DNA from: Bauldia sp963759235
GTDB taxonomy: Bacteria; Pseudomonadota; Alphaproteobacteria; Rhizobiales; Kaistiaceae
Reading direction: 5' to 3'
NCBI GenBank assembly: GCA_963759235.1
Contig: CAVWYO010000007.1
Location: 433,202 to 497,201, forward strand
DNA: 64,000 bases
Numbering within the stretch: position 1 is the stretch's first letter; each line of letters begins with the position of its first letter. A program made the position numbers and the translations under genes. Under the pieces are notes generated by a model, which worked only from the letters and a program-made list of their open reading frames with translations, ran no database searches and was not told the DNA's origin. This document shows, piece after piece, positions 17,835 through 26,645 of this stretch.

Positions 17835-17985
17835 CCCGCGCGGAGCATCGCGGCTTTGGCGCGCCTCCGGCCGATCCGTCGCGCGATACGCCGATCGCCC
17901 GGGGTCTGTTAAGTCGTGACTGTCGGTTTCCCGTGATGTAACGTTGCAGACGGGCGATTGTCGTCCGCAATGTTGGGAGGAAGAA

Positions 17986-19461
17986 ATGAGTTTGAAGCGT
18001 TTCTTGGCAGCCCTTTCGGCTGTCTGCGTCGTCGGTGGGGCGGGCGCCGCCCAAGCCGCCGGCGAATTTGATGGCGTGACCGTAAACGTGATGACGCAGA
18101 CGGGAGCGATCCAGGAGCCTCTCGCCCGCCGCGCGCCGGAATTCGAGAAGATGACCGGCGCCAAGATCAACATCATCGCGGTCCCGTTCTCGGATCTCTA
18201 CCAGAAGCTCCTGACCGACTGGGCGAGCGGCACCAACTCGGTGGACGCCGCGGTGTTCGCCCCGCAATGGATGGTCGACTACGTGGCCGGTGGCTACCTC
18301 GAGGACATCAGCGATCGCGTCGCCAACGATAAGGGTATCCAGTGGGACGACATCGGCGCATTCTTCCGCGACTTCTCCGCCAAGTATGGCGGCAAGACGT
18401 ATCTCATCCCGCTCGATGGCGATTTCCACATGCTCTATTACCGCACCGACGTCTTCAAGGATGCCGGGCTCGAGCCGCCCAAGACATGGGATGACTATCT
18501 GGCCGCCGCCAAGGCGCTGAACGGCAAGGACATGAACGGCGACGGCCAACCGGACTACGGTTCGTGCATCGCCAAGAAGCGCAACGCGCAAAGCTACTGG
18601 TTCGTCACCGACGTCGCCGGGTCGATGATCCAGTCGCAGGGGACCGGCCAGGGCACCTTCTTCGACACCCGCGACATGAAGCCGCTGGTCAACAACGAAG
18701 CCTTCGCCAAGGCGCTCGACTTCCTCAACGAGACGACGCAGTACGGGCCGCCCAACGAGCTCAACATGGACGTCAGCGATACGCGTCCGCTCTTCGTTTC
18801 CGGCCGTTGCGCCCTCAACCTCGACTGGGGCGATGTCGGCACGCTGTCGGTCGATCCCGCCACCTCGAAGGTGATCGGCAAGTGGGGTGCCGAGATCATG
18901 CCCGGCTCGAAGCAGGTGCTGAACTGGGATACCGGCAAGCTCGAAGACTGCACCGCAGATACCTGCCCCTATGCCATCGACGGCGTGAACCACGCGCCGT
19001 ACGCGGCCTTCGGCGGCTGGAGCGGTGGCGTCAATGCCGCGTCCGACCAGAAGGTGAAGGACGCGGCCTATGCGTTCTTCTCGTATATGACGCAGCCGGC
19101 CGAATCGAACATCGACGTGACGATCGGCAAGACCGGCTTCAATCCCTACCGCATCTCCCAGCTCACCTACGACGACGACTGGAAGAAGGCGGGCATGGCC
19201 GAGTCCGAGGCGAACATCTATCTCGGCGCCATCAAGGACAGCCTGAACAGCCCGAACATGATCCTCGACCTGCGTATTCCGGAGAACCAGAAGTACCAGC
19301 AGGTCGTGCTCGACGAGGCGCTGTCGCGCTTCCTGTCGGGTGAGATCGACGAGCAGACCGCGATCACCACGATCGAGAGCGGCTGGAACGATCTCAACGA
19401 TCAGATCGGCAAGGACGACCAGCTGGCGATCTACAAGAACACGCTCGGCGTTCAAAGGTAG
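17986..19461 (+). CDS. CUT1-type extracellular sugar-binding protein
   Basis: This 491-residue exported protein has a signal peptide (MSLKRFLAALSAVCVVGGAGAAQA) and a family-1 solute-binding fold: VNVMTQTGAIQEPLARRAPEFEKMTGAKI, HMLYYRTDVFKDAGLEPPKTWDDYLAAAKAL, FSYMTQPAESN. Sugars are the usual ligands. GGGAGGAAGAA directly precedes the ATG. It starts a four-gene importer operon and is divergent in function from the minus-strand catabolic operon that ends the locus at 22860. An imperfect 12-bp palindrome (TGTAACGTTGCA, 17937-17948) in its leader could be a LacI-type site. Confidence 0.9.
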   Translation: MSLKRFLAALSAVCVVGGAGAAQAAGEFDGVTVNVMTQTGAIQEPLARRAPEFEKMTGAKINIIAVPFSDLYQKLLTDWASGTNSVDAAVFAPQWMVDYVAGGYLEDISDRVANDKGIQWDDIGAFFRDFSAKYGGKTYLIPLDGDFHMLYYRTDVFKDAGLEPPKTWDDYLAAAKALNGKDMNGDGQPDYGSCIAKKRNAQSYWFVTDVAGSMIQSQGTGQGTFFDTRDMKPLVNNEAFAKALDFLNETTQYGPPNELNMDVSDTRPLFVSGRCALNLDWGDVGTLSVDPATSKVIGKWGAEIMPGSKQVLNWDTGKLEDCTADTCPYAIDGVNHAPYAAFGGWSGGVNAASDQKVKDAAYAFFSYMTQPAESNIDVTIGKTGFNPYRISQLTYDDDWKKAGMAESEANIYLGAIKDSLNSPNMILDLRIPENQKYQQVVLDEALSRFLSGEIDEQTAITTIESGWNDLNDQIGKDDQLAIYKNTLGVQR

Positions 19462-19480
19462 GCTTGTCGCCAAGCATCCT

Positions 19481-19505
19481 CCCGGCGCGGTTCACTCGCG
19501 CCGGG
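19481..19505 (+). terminator. Hairpin with T-rich tail after the binding-protein gene
   Basis: CCCGGCGCG (19481-19489) pairs with CGCGCCGGG (19497-19505) around 7 bases and is followed by TTGGTTTTGT. It lies 19 bp after the binding-protein stop and before the first permease, so it probably acts as a partial terminator or 3'-end stabiliser that lets the binding protein be made in excess over the membrane subunits. Confidence 0.65.
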
Positions 19506-19573
19506 TTGGTTTTGTACGATCCCCGTGTGGCGGCGAAGCTGCCGCGAGCCCACCTTTTTCGACCGGCCACACC

Positions 19574-20710
19574 ATGGCAATCACCGTCAGCACCGCAGCA
19601 GAGCCTGAATCGTCAGCCACCGTCGGCGAATTCATGGACCGAAACTCGGGCCGGCTCATGGTCTTTCCGGCCGTGCTTGTTCTGCTTGCCTTTGCGATCT
19701 TTCCCCTGATCATTTCGGCCTATCTGGCGATGTCGCGATTTGCGCTGGCGCCGGGCGGCTTCAAGCTCACCTTCATCGGGCTCTACAACTTCCAGCGCCA
19801 GCTGTTCGGCGCCCAGCAGTATCATTTCCTCGGCACCTTCAAGCCGTTCGGACCGCTGGAATGGTTCCTCGCCGGTCTGTTCGTCCTTCTCGTCCTCTAC
19901 TGGCTCGGGCGCTACGTGACGAGCCGCTTCTCGATTTTCGGCTTCATCGGCCGGCTTATCTCCGCCAGCCTTGCTTGCGGCATCGTCTTCGTGGTGCTCG
20001 GCACAATCGCCACCGGCGGGGTGCCCGGAACGCTGGTGACGACGCTCATCTACGTCGCGGTCGGCGTCGCCATCCAATTCGTCCTCGGCCTCATCCTGGC
20101 GCTCCTGTGCGCGCGACCGATCCGTGGCCGCAACTGGTTCAGGGTCATCTTCTTCATTCCGCTGATGGTGACGCCGGTCGGCATCGCGTACATGTTCCGC
20201 ATGATGGCCGACATGCAGAAGGGACCGTTTGCGCCGGTCTCCCGCCTCTTCGGCCTCGGCGAGTGGGCGTGGTCGACCGAGCCGTGGTCGGCACGCCTCA
20301 TGGTGATCCTCGGCGACACCTGGCAGTGGACGCCCTTCGTCTTCATCGTCCTGCTCGCGGCGATCGAGAACCAGCCGACCGATCAGGTCGAGGCGGCGCG
20401 GATCGACGGCGCCGGCGACTGGCAGGTCTTCCGCGACATCACCTGGCCGTCGATTGCCCCGATCGCGGCGGTCGTCGTGCTCATCAGACTGATCGAGGCG
20501 TTCAAGATCATCGACCTGCCCAACGTTCTCACCGCCGGCGGCCCCGGCCTGTCGACGGAGTCGATGACGCTGCAATCGTTCATCGCCTGGCGGACACAAG
20601 ATCTCGGCGGCTCGGCGGCGGTCGGCTATCTGCTGCTCTTCGCCTCGACCATCACCTGCGTCTCGTTCTTCAACTACGTGGTCAGGCGATCGCGGAGATA
20701 TCAGGCGTGA
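19574..20710 (+). CDS. CUT1 sugar ABC permease (MalF/UgpA type), long form
   Basis: This 378-residue permease has the usual C-terminal core with the EAA loop EAARIDGAGDWQVFRDITWP and an atypical extra block of hydrophobic helices between about residues 95 and 160 (LEWFLAGLFVLLVLYWLGRY..., SLACGIVFVVLGTIATGG). Standard UgpA-type subunits are about 290-310 residues, so this form carries two or three added helices. Its stop overlaps the GTG of the next permease by 4 bp. Confidence 0.88.
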   Translation: MAITVSTAAEPESSATVGEFMDRNSGRLMVFPAVLVLLAFAIFPLIISAYLAMSRFALAPGGFKLTFIGLYNFQRQLFGAQQYHFLGTFKPFGPLEWFLAGLFVLLVLYWLGRYVTSRFSIFGFIGRLISASLACGIVFVVLGTIATGGVPGTLVTTLIYVAVGVAIQFVLGLILALLCARPIRGRNWFRVIFFIPLMVTPVGIAYMFRMMADMQKGPFAPVSRLFGLGEWAWSTEPWSARLMVILGDTWQWTPFVFIVLLAAIENQPTDQVEAARIDGAGDWQVFRDITWPSIAPIAAVVVLIRLIEAFKIIDLPNVLTAGGPGLSTESMTLQSFIAWRTQDLGGSAAVGYLLLFASTITCVSFFNYVVRRSRRYQA

Positions 20711-21756
20711 ACGAGGCGAACCGGAGATCGCTGTCCCAGCGTTTGTTCGAGCCCAAGGCGCTCGGCGAGCCGCCGCTGGCGCCGAAAATCGCGACCTACG
20801 CCATCCTGATCTTCTGGACCCTGGTAGTGCTGTTTCCGCTCTATTGGGTGCTCGTCACCTCGTTCAAGGCGGAGCTCGAGGTCGACAACGGCCCGTTCTA
20901 TCTGCCCTTCATCGACTTCCGCCCGACGCTCCAGGCGTGGAGCTTCATGCTTTTGCAGAACAACACGCTCGGGCCCTACCTCAACTCGATCGTCGTGGCG
21001 CTGGCGAGCACGGTGCTCTCCGTGCTCATCGGCTCGCTTGCCGCCTACGCGCTGGTCCGCATTCGCTTCCAGGCCAAGCTTGCCGCGGTCGCTTGTTTTC
21101 TCCTGCTTCTGGTCGGCGTCGTCGTCGCCGTCGCCGCGCTCCGGATTCCCTGGCAAATCGCCACGGGCGTCGCGATCGTCCTTTTCATTCTGTTCCTCGG
21201 CACCATCGGCCGGAGGTTCAGGGCGGCTCTCAGCAACAACGATATCGAGTTCTGGATCATCTCGAACCGGATCATGCCGCCGATCGTCGCGGTGCTGCCC
21301 ATCTACGTCATGTTCCAGCATCTCAGGCTGCTCGACACGCAATTTGCGCTGATCGCGACCTATACGGCCGTCAACCTGCCGATCGTCGTCTGGCTCACCC
21401 GCGACTTCTTCGCCGGCGTGCCGCTCGACCTCGAGGAGAGCGCCGAGATCGACGGAGCATCGAAATTCCGCGTCTTCTTCACCATCGCGCTTCCGCTCGT
21501 TCGCTCCGGCCTGGTGGCGACCTTCATGCTGGTCCTGATCCTGGCGTGGAACGAATATCTGCTCGCCCTTTTCCTGACCAACGCCAATGCCCAGACAATG
21601 CCGGTCCTCGTCTCGGCGCAGAATACGACACGCGGTCCGCAATGGTGGTACATGTCAGTGCTCATCGTGATCATGATCGCGCCGGTCATCGTCATCGCCG
21701 CCTTTTTGCAGAAGCACATCGCTCGCGGCCTGCTCATCGGAGCGGTCAAGGGATAG
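20707..21756 (+). CDS. CUT1 sugar ABC permease (MalG/UgpE type), long form
   Basis: This 349-residue permease starts at a GTG coupled to the preceding stop. The core shows TSFKAELEVDNGPFYLPF, the EAA loop EESAEIDGASKFRVFFTIALP and LAWNEYLLALFLT. Like its partner it carries an insertion of extra hydrophobic helices (about 120-160, LAAVACFLLLLVGVVVAVAA) not found in standard subunits of about 280 residues. Matching insertions in both subunits suggest a special subfamily rather than an assembly error. Confidence 0.88.
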   Translation: MNEANRRSLSQRLFEPKALGEPPLAPKIATYAILIFWTLVVLFPLYWVLVTSFKAELEVDNGPFYLPFIDFRPTLQAWSFMLLQNNTLGPYLNSIVVALASTVLSVLIGSLAAYALVRIRFQAKLAAVACFLLLLVGVVVAVAALRIPWQIATGVAIVLFILFLGTIGRRFRAALSNNDIEFWIISNRIMPPIVAVLPIYVMFQHLRLLDTQFALIATYTAVNLPIVVWLTRDFFAGVPLDLEESAEIDGASKFRVFFTIALPLVRSGLVATFMLVLILAWNEYLLALFLTNANAQTMPVLVSAQNTTRGPQWWYMSVLIVIMIAPVIVIAAFLQKHIARGLLIGAVKG

Positions 21757-21769
21757 GGGACCGCTCACG

Positions 21770-22843
21770 ATGCGCGTGACGCTCAGCGATATCTACAAAT
21801 CCTTCGGGGCGGTCGAGGTCGTCAAAGGCCTCAATCTGGAGATTGCCGACGGCGAGTTCATCGTCCTGCTCGGGCCTTCCGGCTGCGGCAAGACGACGGC
21901 GCTCAGGATGGTGGCGGGGCTGGAATCGGTGAGCGCCGGGCGGATCGTGATCGGCGACCGCGACGTCACCAAGGTGCTGCCGAAATACCGCGACGTGGCG
22001 ATGGTCTTCCAGTCCTACGCCCTCTACCCGCACATGACCGTGGCCGAGAACATCGGCTATCCGCTGAAGCTCCGCTCGGTGCCAAGAGCCGAACGGGACG
22101 GGCAGATCCATGAAGCGGCCACCAAGGTGCACCTCGAAGATTATCTCGACCGCTATCCGCGCCAACTCTCCGGCGGCCAGCGGCAGCGCGTTGCGCTTGC
22201 CCGGGCGATCGTCCGCCGGCCGAGCCTGTTCCTGATGGACGAGCCGCTGTCGAACCTCGACGCCAAGCTTCGCGGCTATATGCGTTCCGAGCTGAAGCGC
22301 CTGCAAAACGATCTCGGCATCACCACGATCTACGTCACCCACGATCAGATCGAGGCGATGACGCTGGCCCACCGGGTCGCGGTGATGAACCGGGGCGTCG
22401 TCCAGCAGATCGCCCGGCCTCGCGAGATCTATGACGATCCGGCGAACCTCTTCGTCGCCGGGTTCATCGGCTCGCCGCCGATGAACACGATTTCCGGCGC
22501 GGTGGCGGACGGCCACTTCATCGTGCCGGAGGGCCGGGTCGCGGTCGCCAATCATTCGTCGCGGGACGGCGTGATATTGGGCTTCCGGCCGGAGGATGCC
22601 ACCATCGTCGAGCCGAGCGCCGCCGATTTGCGGGCAACCGTCTTTGCCTGCGAGCTGACCGGCAACGAAACCATCGTCACCTGCCAGCTCGGTTCGGCAA
22701 CGGTGATCGTTCAGATGGGCAAGGACTTCGATGTCGCCCTCGATTCGGTCGTCGGCATCAAGGTCGACGCCGGCAAGGCCTGTCTGTTCGATCCGGAGAG
22801 CGGCAGCCGGCTGCGCCAAGACGGCCGGCTCGCAAGCGCCTGA
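21770..22843 (+). CDS. UgpC/MsmK-type sugar ABC ATPase
   Basis: This 357-residue ATPase has Walker A GPSGCGKTT, signature LSGGQRQRVALARAI, Walker B LFLMDEPLSNLD and switch His in YVTHDQIEA, then a TOBE-type C-terminal domain (about 240-357). It lies 13 bp after the second permease gene and completes the four-gene importer. It is convergent with the hydrolase gene, with only 16 bp between stops. Confidence 0.92.
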   Translation: MRVTLSDIYKSFGAVEVVKGLNLEIADGEFIVLLGPSGCGKTTALRMVAGLESVSAGRIVIGDRDVTKVLPKYRDVAMVFQSYALYPHMTVAENIGYPLKLRSVPRAERDGQIHEAATKVHLEDYLDRYPRQLSGGQRQRVALARAIVRRPSLFLMDEPLSNLDAKLRGYMRSELKRLQNDLGITTIYVTHDQIEAMTLAHRVAVMNRGVVQQIARPREIYDDPANLFVAGFIGSPPMNTISGAVADGHFIVPEGRVAVANHSSRDGVILGFRPEDATIVEPSAADLRATVFACELTGNETIVTCQLGSATVIVQMGKDFDVALDSVVGIKVDAGKACLFDPESGSRLRQDGRLASA

Positions 22844-22859
22844 CATCGCCGGCGTCGAT

Positions 22860-23669
22860 TCAGGCGAAATCGCCGATCAGGAAGGTCGAGAGAGCGGATC
22901 GGAATTCGGCGACATACCGGGCTCGATCGGCCACCTTCGACGTGATCTCGGCGAGCCGTGCGCCTGGGATGGTGGCCGCCAGCCGCCGCGCATAGGCGAG
23001 CGGATGGACGAGGTCGTCGGCGTGGCCGATCACCAATGTCGGCACGGCGACGCGGCGCACCTCGGCTTCGTCGACCCCGGGGCCGTCGGCCGCGATGGCG
23101 GTCAGCAAGGCCGAGGTCGCTGCCGGCGCCGGACGATCGAAGAAGCCGAGCAGAGAAGCGAGATTGTCGGGCGCCTCGCGCGCCAGCTTCCCGGCGACAT
23201 CAGAACGCTCAAAGGTATCGCGGGCCGCGGCCGGATCCCGGCCGCCGAGCAGCGAGCCGACAACGCCGTAGGGCCGCATGTTGTCCGGCGCCCGATCGAA
23301 CAGCCATGCCGGTCGCGCCAGGATGAGACCGCTGACCAGATCCGGCCGCACGACCGCGAGCCGCAAGGCAATGGCCGCGCCCATCGAGATGCCGCCGACG
23401 ACAGCCTGTTTGATCCCGAGGCTGTCGGCGAGGAAGGCGAGGTCGTCGCTGAAAGTCGGGATCGAGAGCTCGGCCGGCGGGCCCGGGTCGGATCGACCCT
23501 GGCCGCGGCATTCCAATGTGATTCGCCGACATGGCGGCTCGGCCGGAAAGACCTCGGCCACCTGCGTCGCGTCGGCGCCGAGGCCATGCTGAAACAGCAC
23601 CGGTCGCCCGCTGCCGCTCTCCTCGAAGTGCAGCCTGACGTCGCCACGGCTGACAAAGGACCCGGTCAC
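22860..23669 (-). CDS. Alpha/beta-fold hydrolase
   Basis: This 269-residue protein has the oxyanion-loop HG (QHGLG, about 28-31), nucleophile elbow GGISMG with Ser95, and an acid-bearing GHADDLVHP segment. The region where the catalytic His normally follows (ITSKVADRARYVAEFRSAL) has no His, so either His in GHADD or LVHP serves, or this subfamily works differently. It overlaps the isomerase gene upstream by 4 bp and is the last gene of the minus-strand sugar operon. Possible roles are lactone or ester hydrolysis; the substrate is unknown. Confidence 0.78.
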   Translation of the reverse strand: MTGSFVSRGDVRLHFEESGSGRPVLFQHGLGADATQVAEVFPAEPPCRRITLECRGQGRSDPGPPAELSIPTFSDDLAFLADSLGIKQAVVGGISMGAAIALRLAVVRPDLVSGLILARPAWLFDRAPDNMRPYGVVGSLLGGRDPAAARDTFERSDVAGKLAREAPDNLASLLGFFDRPAPAATSALLTAIAADGPGVDEAEVRRVAVPTLVIGHADDLVHPLAYARRLAATIPGARLAEITSKVADRARYVAEFRSALSTFLIGDFA

Positions 23670-24505
23670 GAGGCTGCCGCCGCCGCCGCGATGGTCCGGC
23701 GCAAGAACGCCGCGACCTCGGGCGCCTCCGCGGCCTTCAGTCCGTGGGCGACCAGAGCGCCGCGAAATCCGATGCGACGGAGCTCCGACACGTAGTGCCG
23801 ATAGTCGAGGACGCCGGTACCGGCGGTAGCGAAGGAGCCGTCAGGCAGACGGTCCTTGGCATGGGCCACGGCGATCCGGTCGGCCAACAGGTCGAGACCA
23901 CGCGAAACGATCATGCGGACGGCGGCGGGTGTTTCGACCTCGAAGAGGTTGGCCGCGTCGAACACGACCTTCAAGCGCGGGCTGGCGATCTCGTCGATCA
24001 GCCGGCGCGCGGCGTCGGCCGACGATACGACATTGGCCCGCTCGGGCTCGATCCCGAGGTCGACGTCGGCGTTCTCGGCGATCCGAACCGCCGCCTGCAT
24101 ACTGGCCAGAAGGTCCCGCCACGCCTCCGGCGTTCCGTTGTCGGGATGGGCACGCCACTGGTCGTCGGGATCGCGCGTACCGGTGCAGAGCGTGACGAGC
24201 GTGGCGCCGATCGCCGGTGCGGCTTCCGCCAACACGGCGAGACGCCGGAGGCCGTCCTCGCGCACGCCGCGGTCCGGATGGATCATGTTGAAGGTGCCCG
24301 ATACGGCGACAACCTCGACGCCGGTGGCCGCGGCCGCCGTCCGCACGGCGGCGGCCACCTCCCCGTCAATGGCATCCGGCAGCGGCGCCAGCCCGGAGCA
24401 CGACATGTTGTATTGGGTCGCCTCGAAGCCGGCGCGCGCGACTTCGGCAAGGACGGTGAGCGGGTTGTTGCCAGGGAAGGTCTTGGCGAAGACGCCGATC
24501 TTCAT
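23666..24505 (-). CDS. Sugar phosphate isomerase/epimerase (AP-endonuclease-2-like TIM barrel)
   Basis: This 279-residue TIM-barrel protein starts MKIGVFAKTFPGN and shows VDLGIEPERANVV (metal-binding Glu), LKVVFDAANLF and IAVAHAKDRLPDG (His-x-Lys-Asp), the metal centre of the xylose-isomerase-like family. It probably interconverts a keto sugar or oxidised sugar made by the neighbouring oxidoreductase. Its ATG overlaps the stop of the oxidoreductase gene by one base (TGATG) and its end overlaps the hydrolase by 4 bp. Confidence 0.82.
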   Translation of the reverse strand: MKIGVFAKTFPGNNPLTVLAEVARAGFEATQYNMSCSGLAPLPDAIDGEVAAAVRTAAAATGVEVVAVSGTFNMIHPDRGVREDGLRRLAVLAEAAPAIGATLVTLCTGTRDPDDQWRAHPDNGTPEAWRDLLASMQAAVRIAENADVDLGIEPERANVVSSADAARRLIDEIASPRLKVVFDAANLFEVETPAAVRMIVSRGLDLLADRIAVAHAKDRLPDGSFATAGTGVLDYRHYVSELRRIGFRGALVAHGLKAAEAPEVAAFLRRTIAAAAAAS

Positions 24506-25575
24506 CAGATCGAACCCGACACCGCAGCCAGTTCGACCGGCTTGCCGGTGCGCACCGACTGGGCGATGGCGGCCATCGCCCGGACCGAGGCTACCCCGTC
24601 CTCGACAGTGGCGCCGCTCACCGGCCTTGCATGGAGCACCGCGTCGGCGAAACCCTCGATCTGGCGGCGATAGAAGTGGCCGTCGGCGGCAAGCGGCCGG
24701 TGCCAGGTCGCGGTATCCTCGCGGAAGATGTCGACTTCGCTGGACTTGAAGTACCAGGGATTGAAGGTTTTCGCGAGGATGCTGCCGTTCTCGCCGTAGA
24801 CTTGAAAGCCCTCGTGCCAGTCCATCCTGACCGCCACCGTCAAGTCGAGATGGCCGAGGGCGCCGTTCTTGAAGTCCACATCGACGAACCAGCAGCGCGC
24901 GCCGAAGCGCTCGCGCAAGCGCGCCTCCACCGCCACGATATCGCCGGCGAGGAAGCGGGCGATGTCGACCAGGTGACTGCCGTGCGCCAGCATCATATAG
25001 CGTCGGAGATCGGCCCGTGGATCTTCGGCCGGCCGCCGCGACGCCGCGCTCCTGACGATCAGCGGCTGCACCGCGTCGGTCATGGTGTAGCGATGGGTCG
25101 AGTTGCAGTACCACGCCTTGAGAGCGAGGAGGTCGCCGATCCCGCCGTCGATGAAGTCCTTGGCCGCTTCGATGCCGCCGTCATACCGCTTCATGTGGCC
25201 GACATGGAGCACGCGGCCGGAGCGGATCGCCACGTCCTTCAGCATCTCGGCTTCCTCGACCGAGGTCGCCATCGGTTTTTCGCACAATACGTGCTTGCCC
25301 GCTTCGAGCGCCGCCGTTGCCGCCTTGACGTGAAAGGCGTCCGAGGTGGCGACGATGACGGCCTCGAGCTCCGGGTCGGCCAACATGGCGTCGTAGTCGG
25401 TGAAGGTGCGGCGAGGCTGAAACATCGCCGCCACCCGGGCGAGCAGATCCTCCGCCACGTCGCAGACCGCGTAGAGCTCCACGTTTCGCGCCTTGGCGCA
25501 CGCCTCGAAATGAGCCGCCTGCGCGATCTGTCCGGCGCCGAGCACGCCGACCCTCAAGAGCCGTTCTTCCTTCAT
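24505..25575 (-). CDS. Gfo/Idh/MocA-family oxidoreductase
   Basis: This 356-residue protein has RVGVLGAGQIAQAAHFEA at the N-terminus and the EKP motif in HVLCEKPMATSVEEAEML, followed by the substrate domain (HGSHLVDIARFLAG, with the family's His/Asp dyad). It would oxidise a sugar or cyclitol with NAD(P). It overlaps the kinase gene upstream by 4 bp and the isomerase downstream by 1 bp. Confidence 0.88.
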   Translation of the reverse strand: MKEERLLRVGVLGAGQIAQAAHFEACAKARNVELYAVCDVAEDLLARVAAMFQPRRTFTDYDAMLADPELEAVIVATSDAFHVKAATAALEAGKHVLCEKPMATSVEEAEMLKDVAIRSGRVLHVGHMKRYDGGIEAAKDFIDGGIGDLLALKAWYCNSTHRYTMTDAVQPLIVRSAASRRPAEDPRADLRRYMMLAHGSHLVDIARFLAGDIVAVEARLRERFGARCWFVDVDFKNGALGHLDLTVAVRMDWHEGFQVYGENGSILAKTFNPWYFKSSEVDIFREDTATWHRPLAADGHFYRRQIEGFADAVLHARPVSGATVEDGVASVRAMAAIAQSVRTGKPVELAAVSGSI

Positions 25576-26588
25576 GAGGCTTCGCTCCGTTTCGATCGAT
25601 GGGCGGCGCTCGGCTCTCCGGCCGTTTCGAGGAAAGCGGCGATGTCTGCGCCGCGCGGCATTTCCTCCATCGCACCGGCAACCCCGGCGACCAGTGCGCC
25701 CGCCGCGCAAGCGGACCGGCCGATGCCAATAAGCGTATCCTCGTCCAGCGCCGTCAGATCGGCCGCGAGAAGCCCGGCAAGCAGCGCCGCCATGAAGGCG
25801 TCACCACAGCCGACCGTGTCGACGATCGGGACCGCGAAGCCGGCAACCTGAACATGCCGGTCGGCGGTGAAGAGGTCGGCGCCTTCCGCGCCGTTAGTGA
25901 CGGCGAGGAGCTTGAGGGAAGGATGCCACAGCGCTTTCGCGCCGGCGATCCGGTCGGCCACGCCGGTGAGGATGAATAGTTCGTCCGAACTCACCTTGAC
26001 GATATCGGCGTTCGCCACCGCCTCGCGGCCGGTGGCGCGCATCGCCTCGCGGTCGCGCCACATAGCCGGACGGAAATTCACGTCGGCCGACACCGGGATG
26101 CCCCTGTCTCGGGCGCAGGAAACCGCCGATCGCTGCGCCCCGGCCGACACCGGCGTGCCGAGCGAAAGCGAGCCGACATGGAGGAGCCGGCTGGCGCGCA
26201 CCACGTCGAGGTCGACTTCTTCCGCCGCGTAGCTCGCGTCGGCGCAACCGTCCCGATAGAGCACGAAATCCCGCTCGCCGTCGGCGCCGGCCGAGACCAC
26301 GGCGAGCGCCGTCGTTTCGGTTGCCGAACGCCTGATCGCCTCGGTGGTGACGCCCGCCCGCGCCAGCGTGTCGACCAGAAGATCGCCGAGCGATCCCGGC
26401 CCGACCTTGCTCAGCATCGCCGCCGAGAGGCCAAGCCGCGCCACGCCTGCCGCAACGTTGCCCGGCGCCCCGCCGGGCTTGGCGGCGAACAGCCGATCGG
26501 CGCTTGCCCCCGCCACCGGGACCAGATCGATGACGAGCTCGCCAAACGCCGTGACGTCAAAGCGCGCCGGGGCGTCACGCGCCGACAT
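25572..26588 (-). CDS. PfkB-family carbohydrate kinase
   Basis: This protein of about 338 residues has the PfkB signatures: FGELVIDLVPV, GGAPGNVAAGVARLG near the start and DTVGCGDAFMAALLAG near the end, with the catalytic Asp in GCGDAF. GC replaces the usual GA in GAGDAF. Fructokinases and 2-keto-3-deoxygluconate kinases share this form. The start is uncertain: I use ATG 26588, while ATG 26609 and TTG 26627 are also in frame. It follows the cupin isomerase gene and overlaps the oxidoreductase gene by 4 bp. Confidence 0.85.
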   Translation of the reverse strand: MSARDAPARFDVTAFGELVIDLVPVAGASADRLFAAKPGGAPGNVAAGVARLGLSAAMLSKVGPGSLGDLLVDTLARAGVTTEAIRRSATETTALAVVSAGADGERDFVLYRDGCADASYAAEEVDLDVVRASRLLHVGSLSLGTPVSAGAQRSAVSCARDRGIPVSADVNFRPAMWRDREAMRATGREAVANADIVKVSSDELFILTGVADRIAGAKALWHPSLKLLAVTNGAEGADLFTADRHVQVAGFAVPIVDTVGCGDAFMAALLAGLLAADLTALDEDTLIGIGRSACAAGALVAGVAGAMEEMPRGADIAAFLETAGEPSAAHRSKRSEAS

Positions 26589-26645
26589 CACCGCCGCCGC
26601 CCGGGACATGGCCGCGGCCGGCGGCAAGCGGCATCGCCGTCCGCC

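Noticed and set aside
17937..17948. TGTAACGTTGCA as an operator feature
   Set aside because: It has only 10 of 12 self-complementary positions and no regulator link, so I mention it in the binding-protein entry and do not annotate it.
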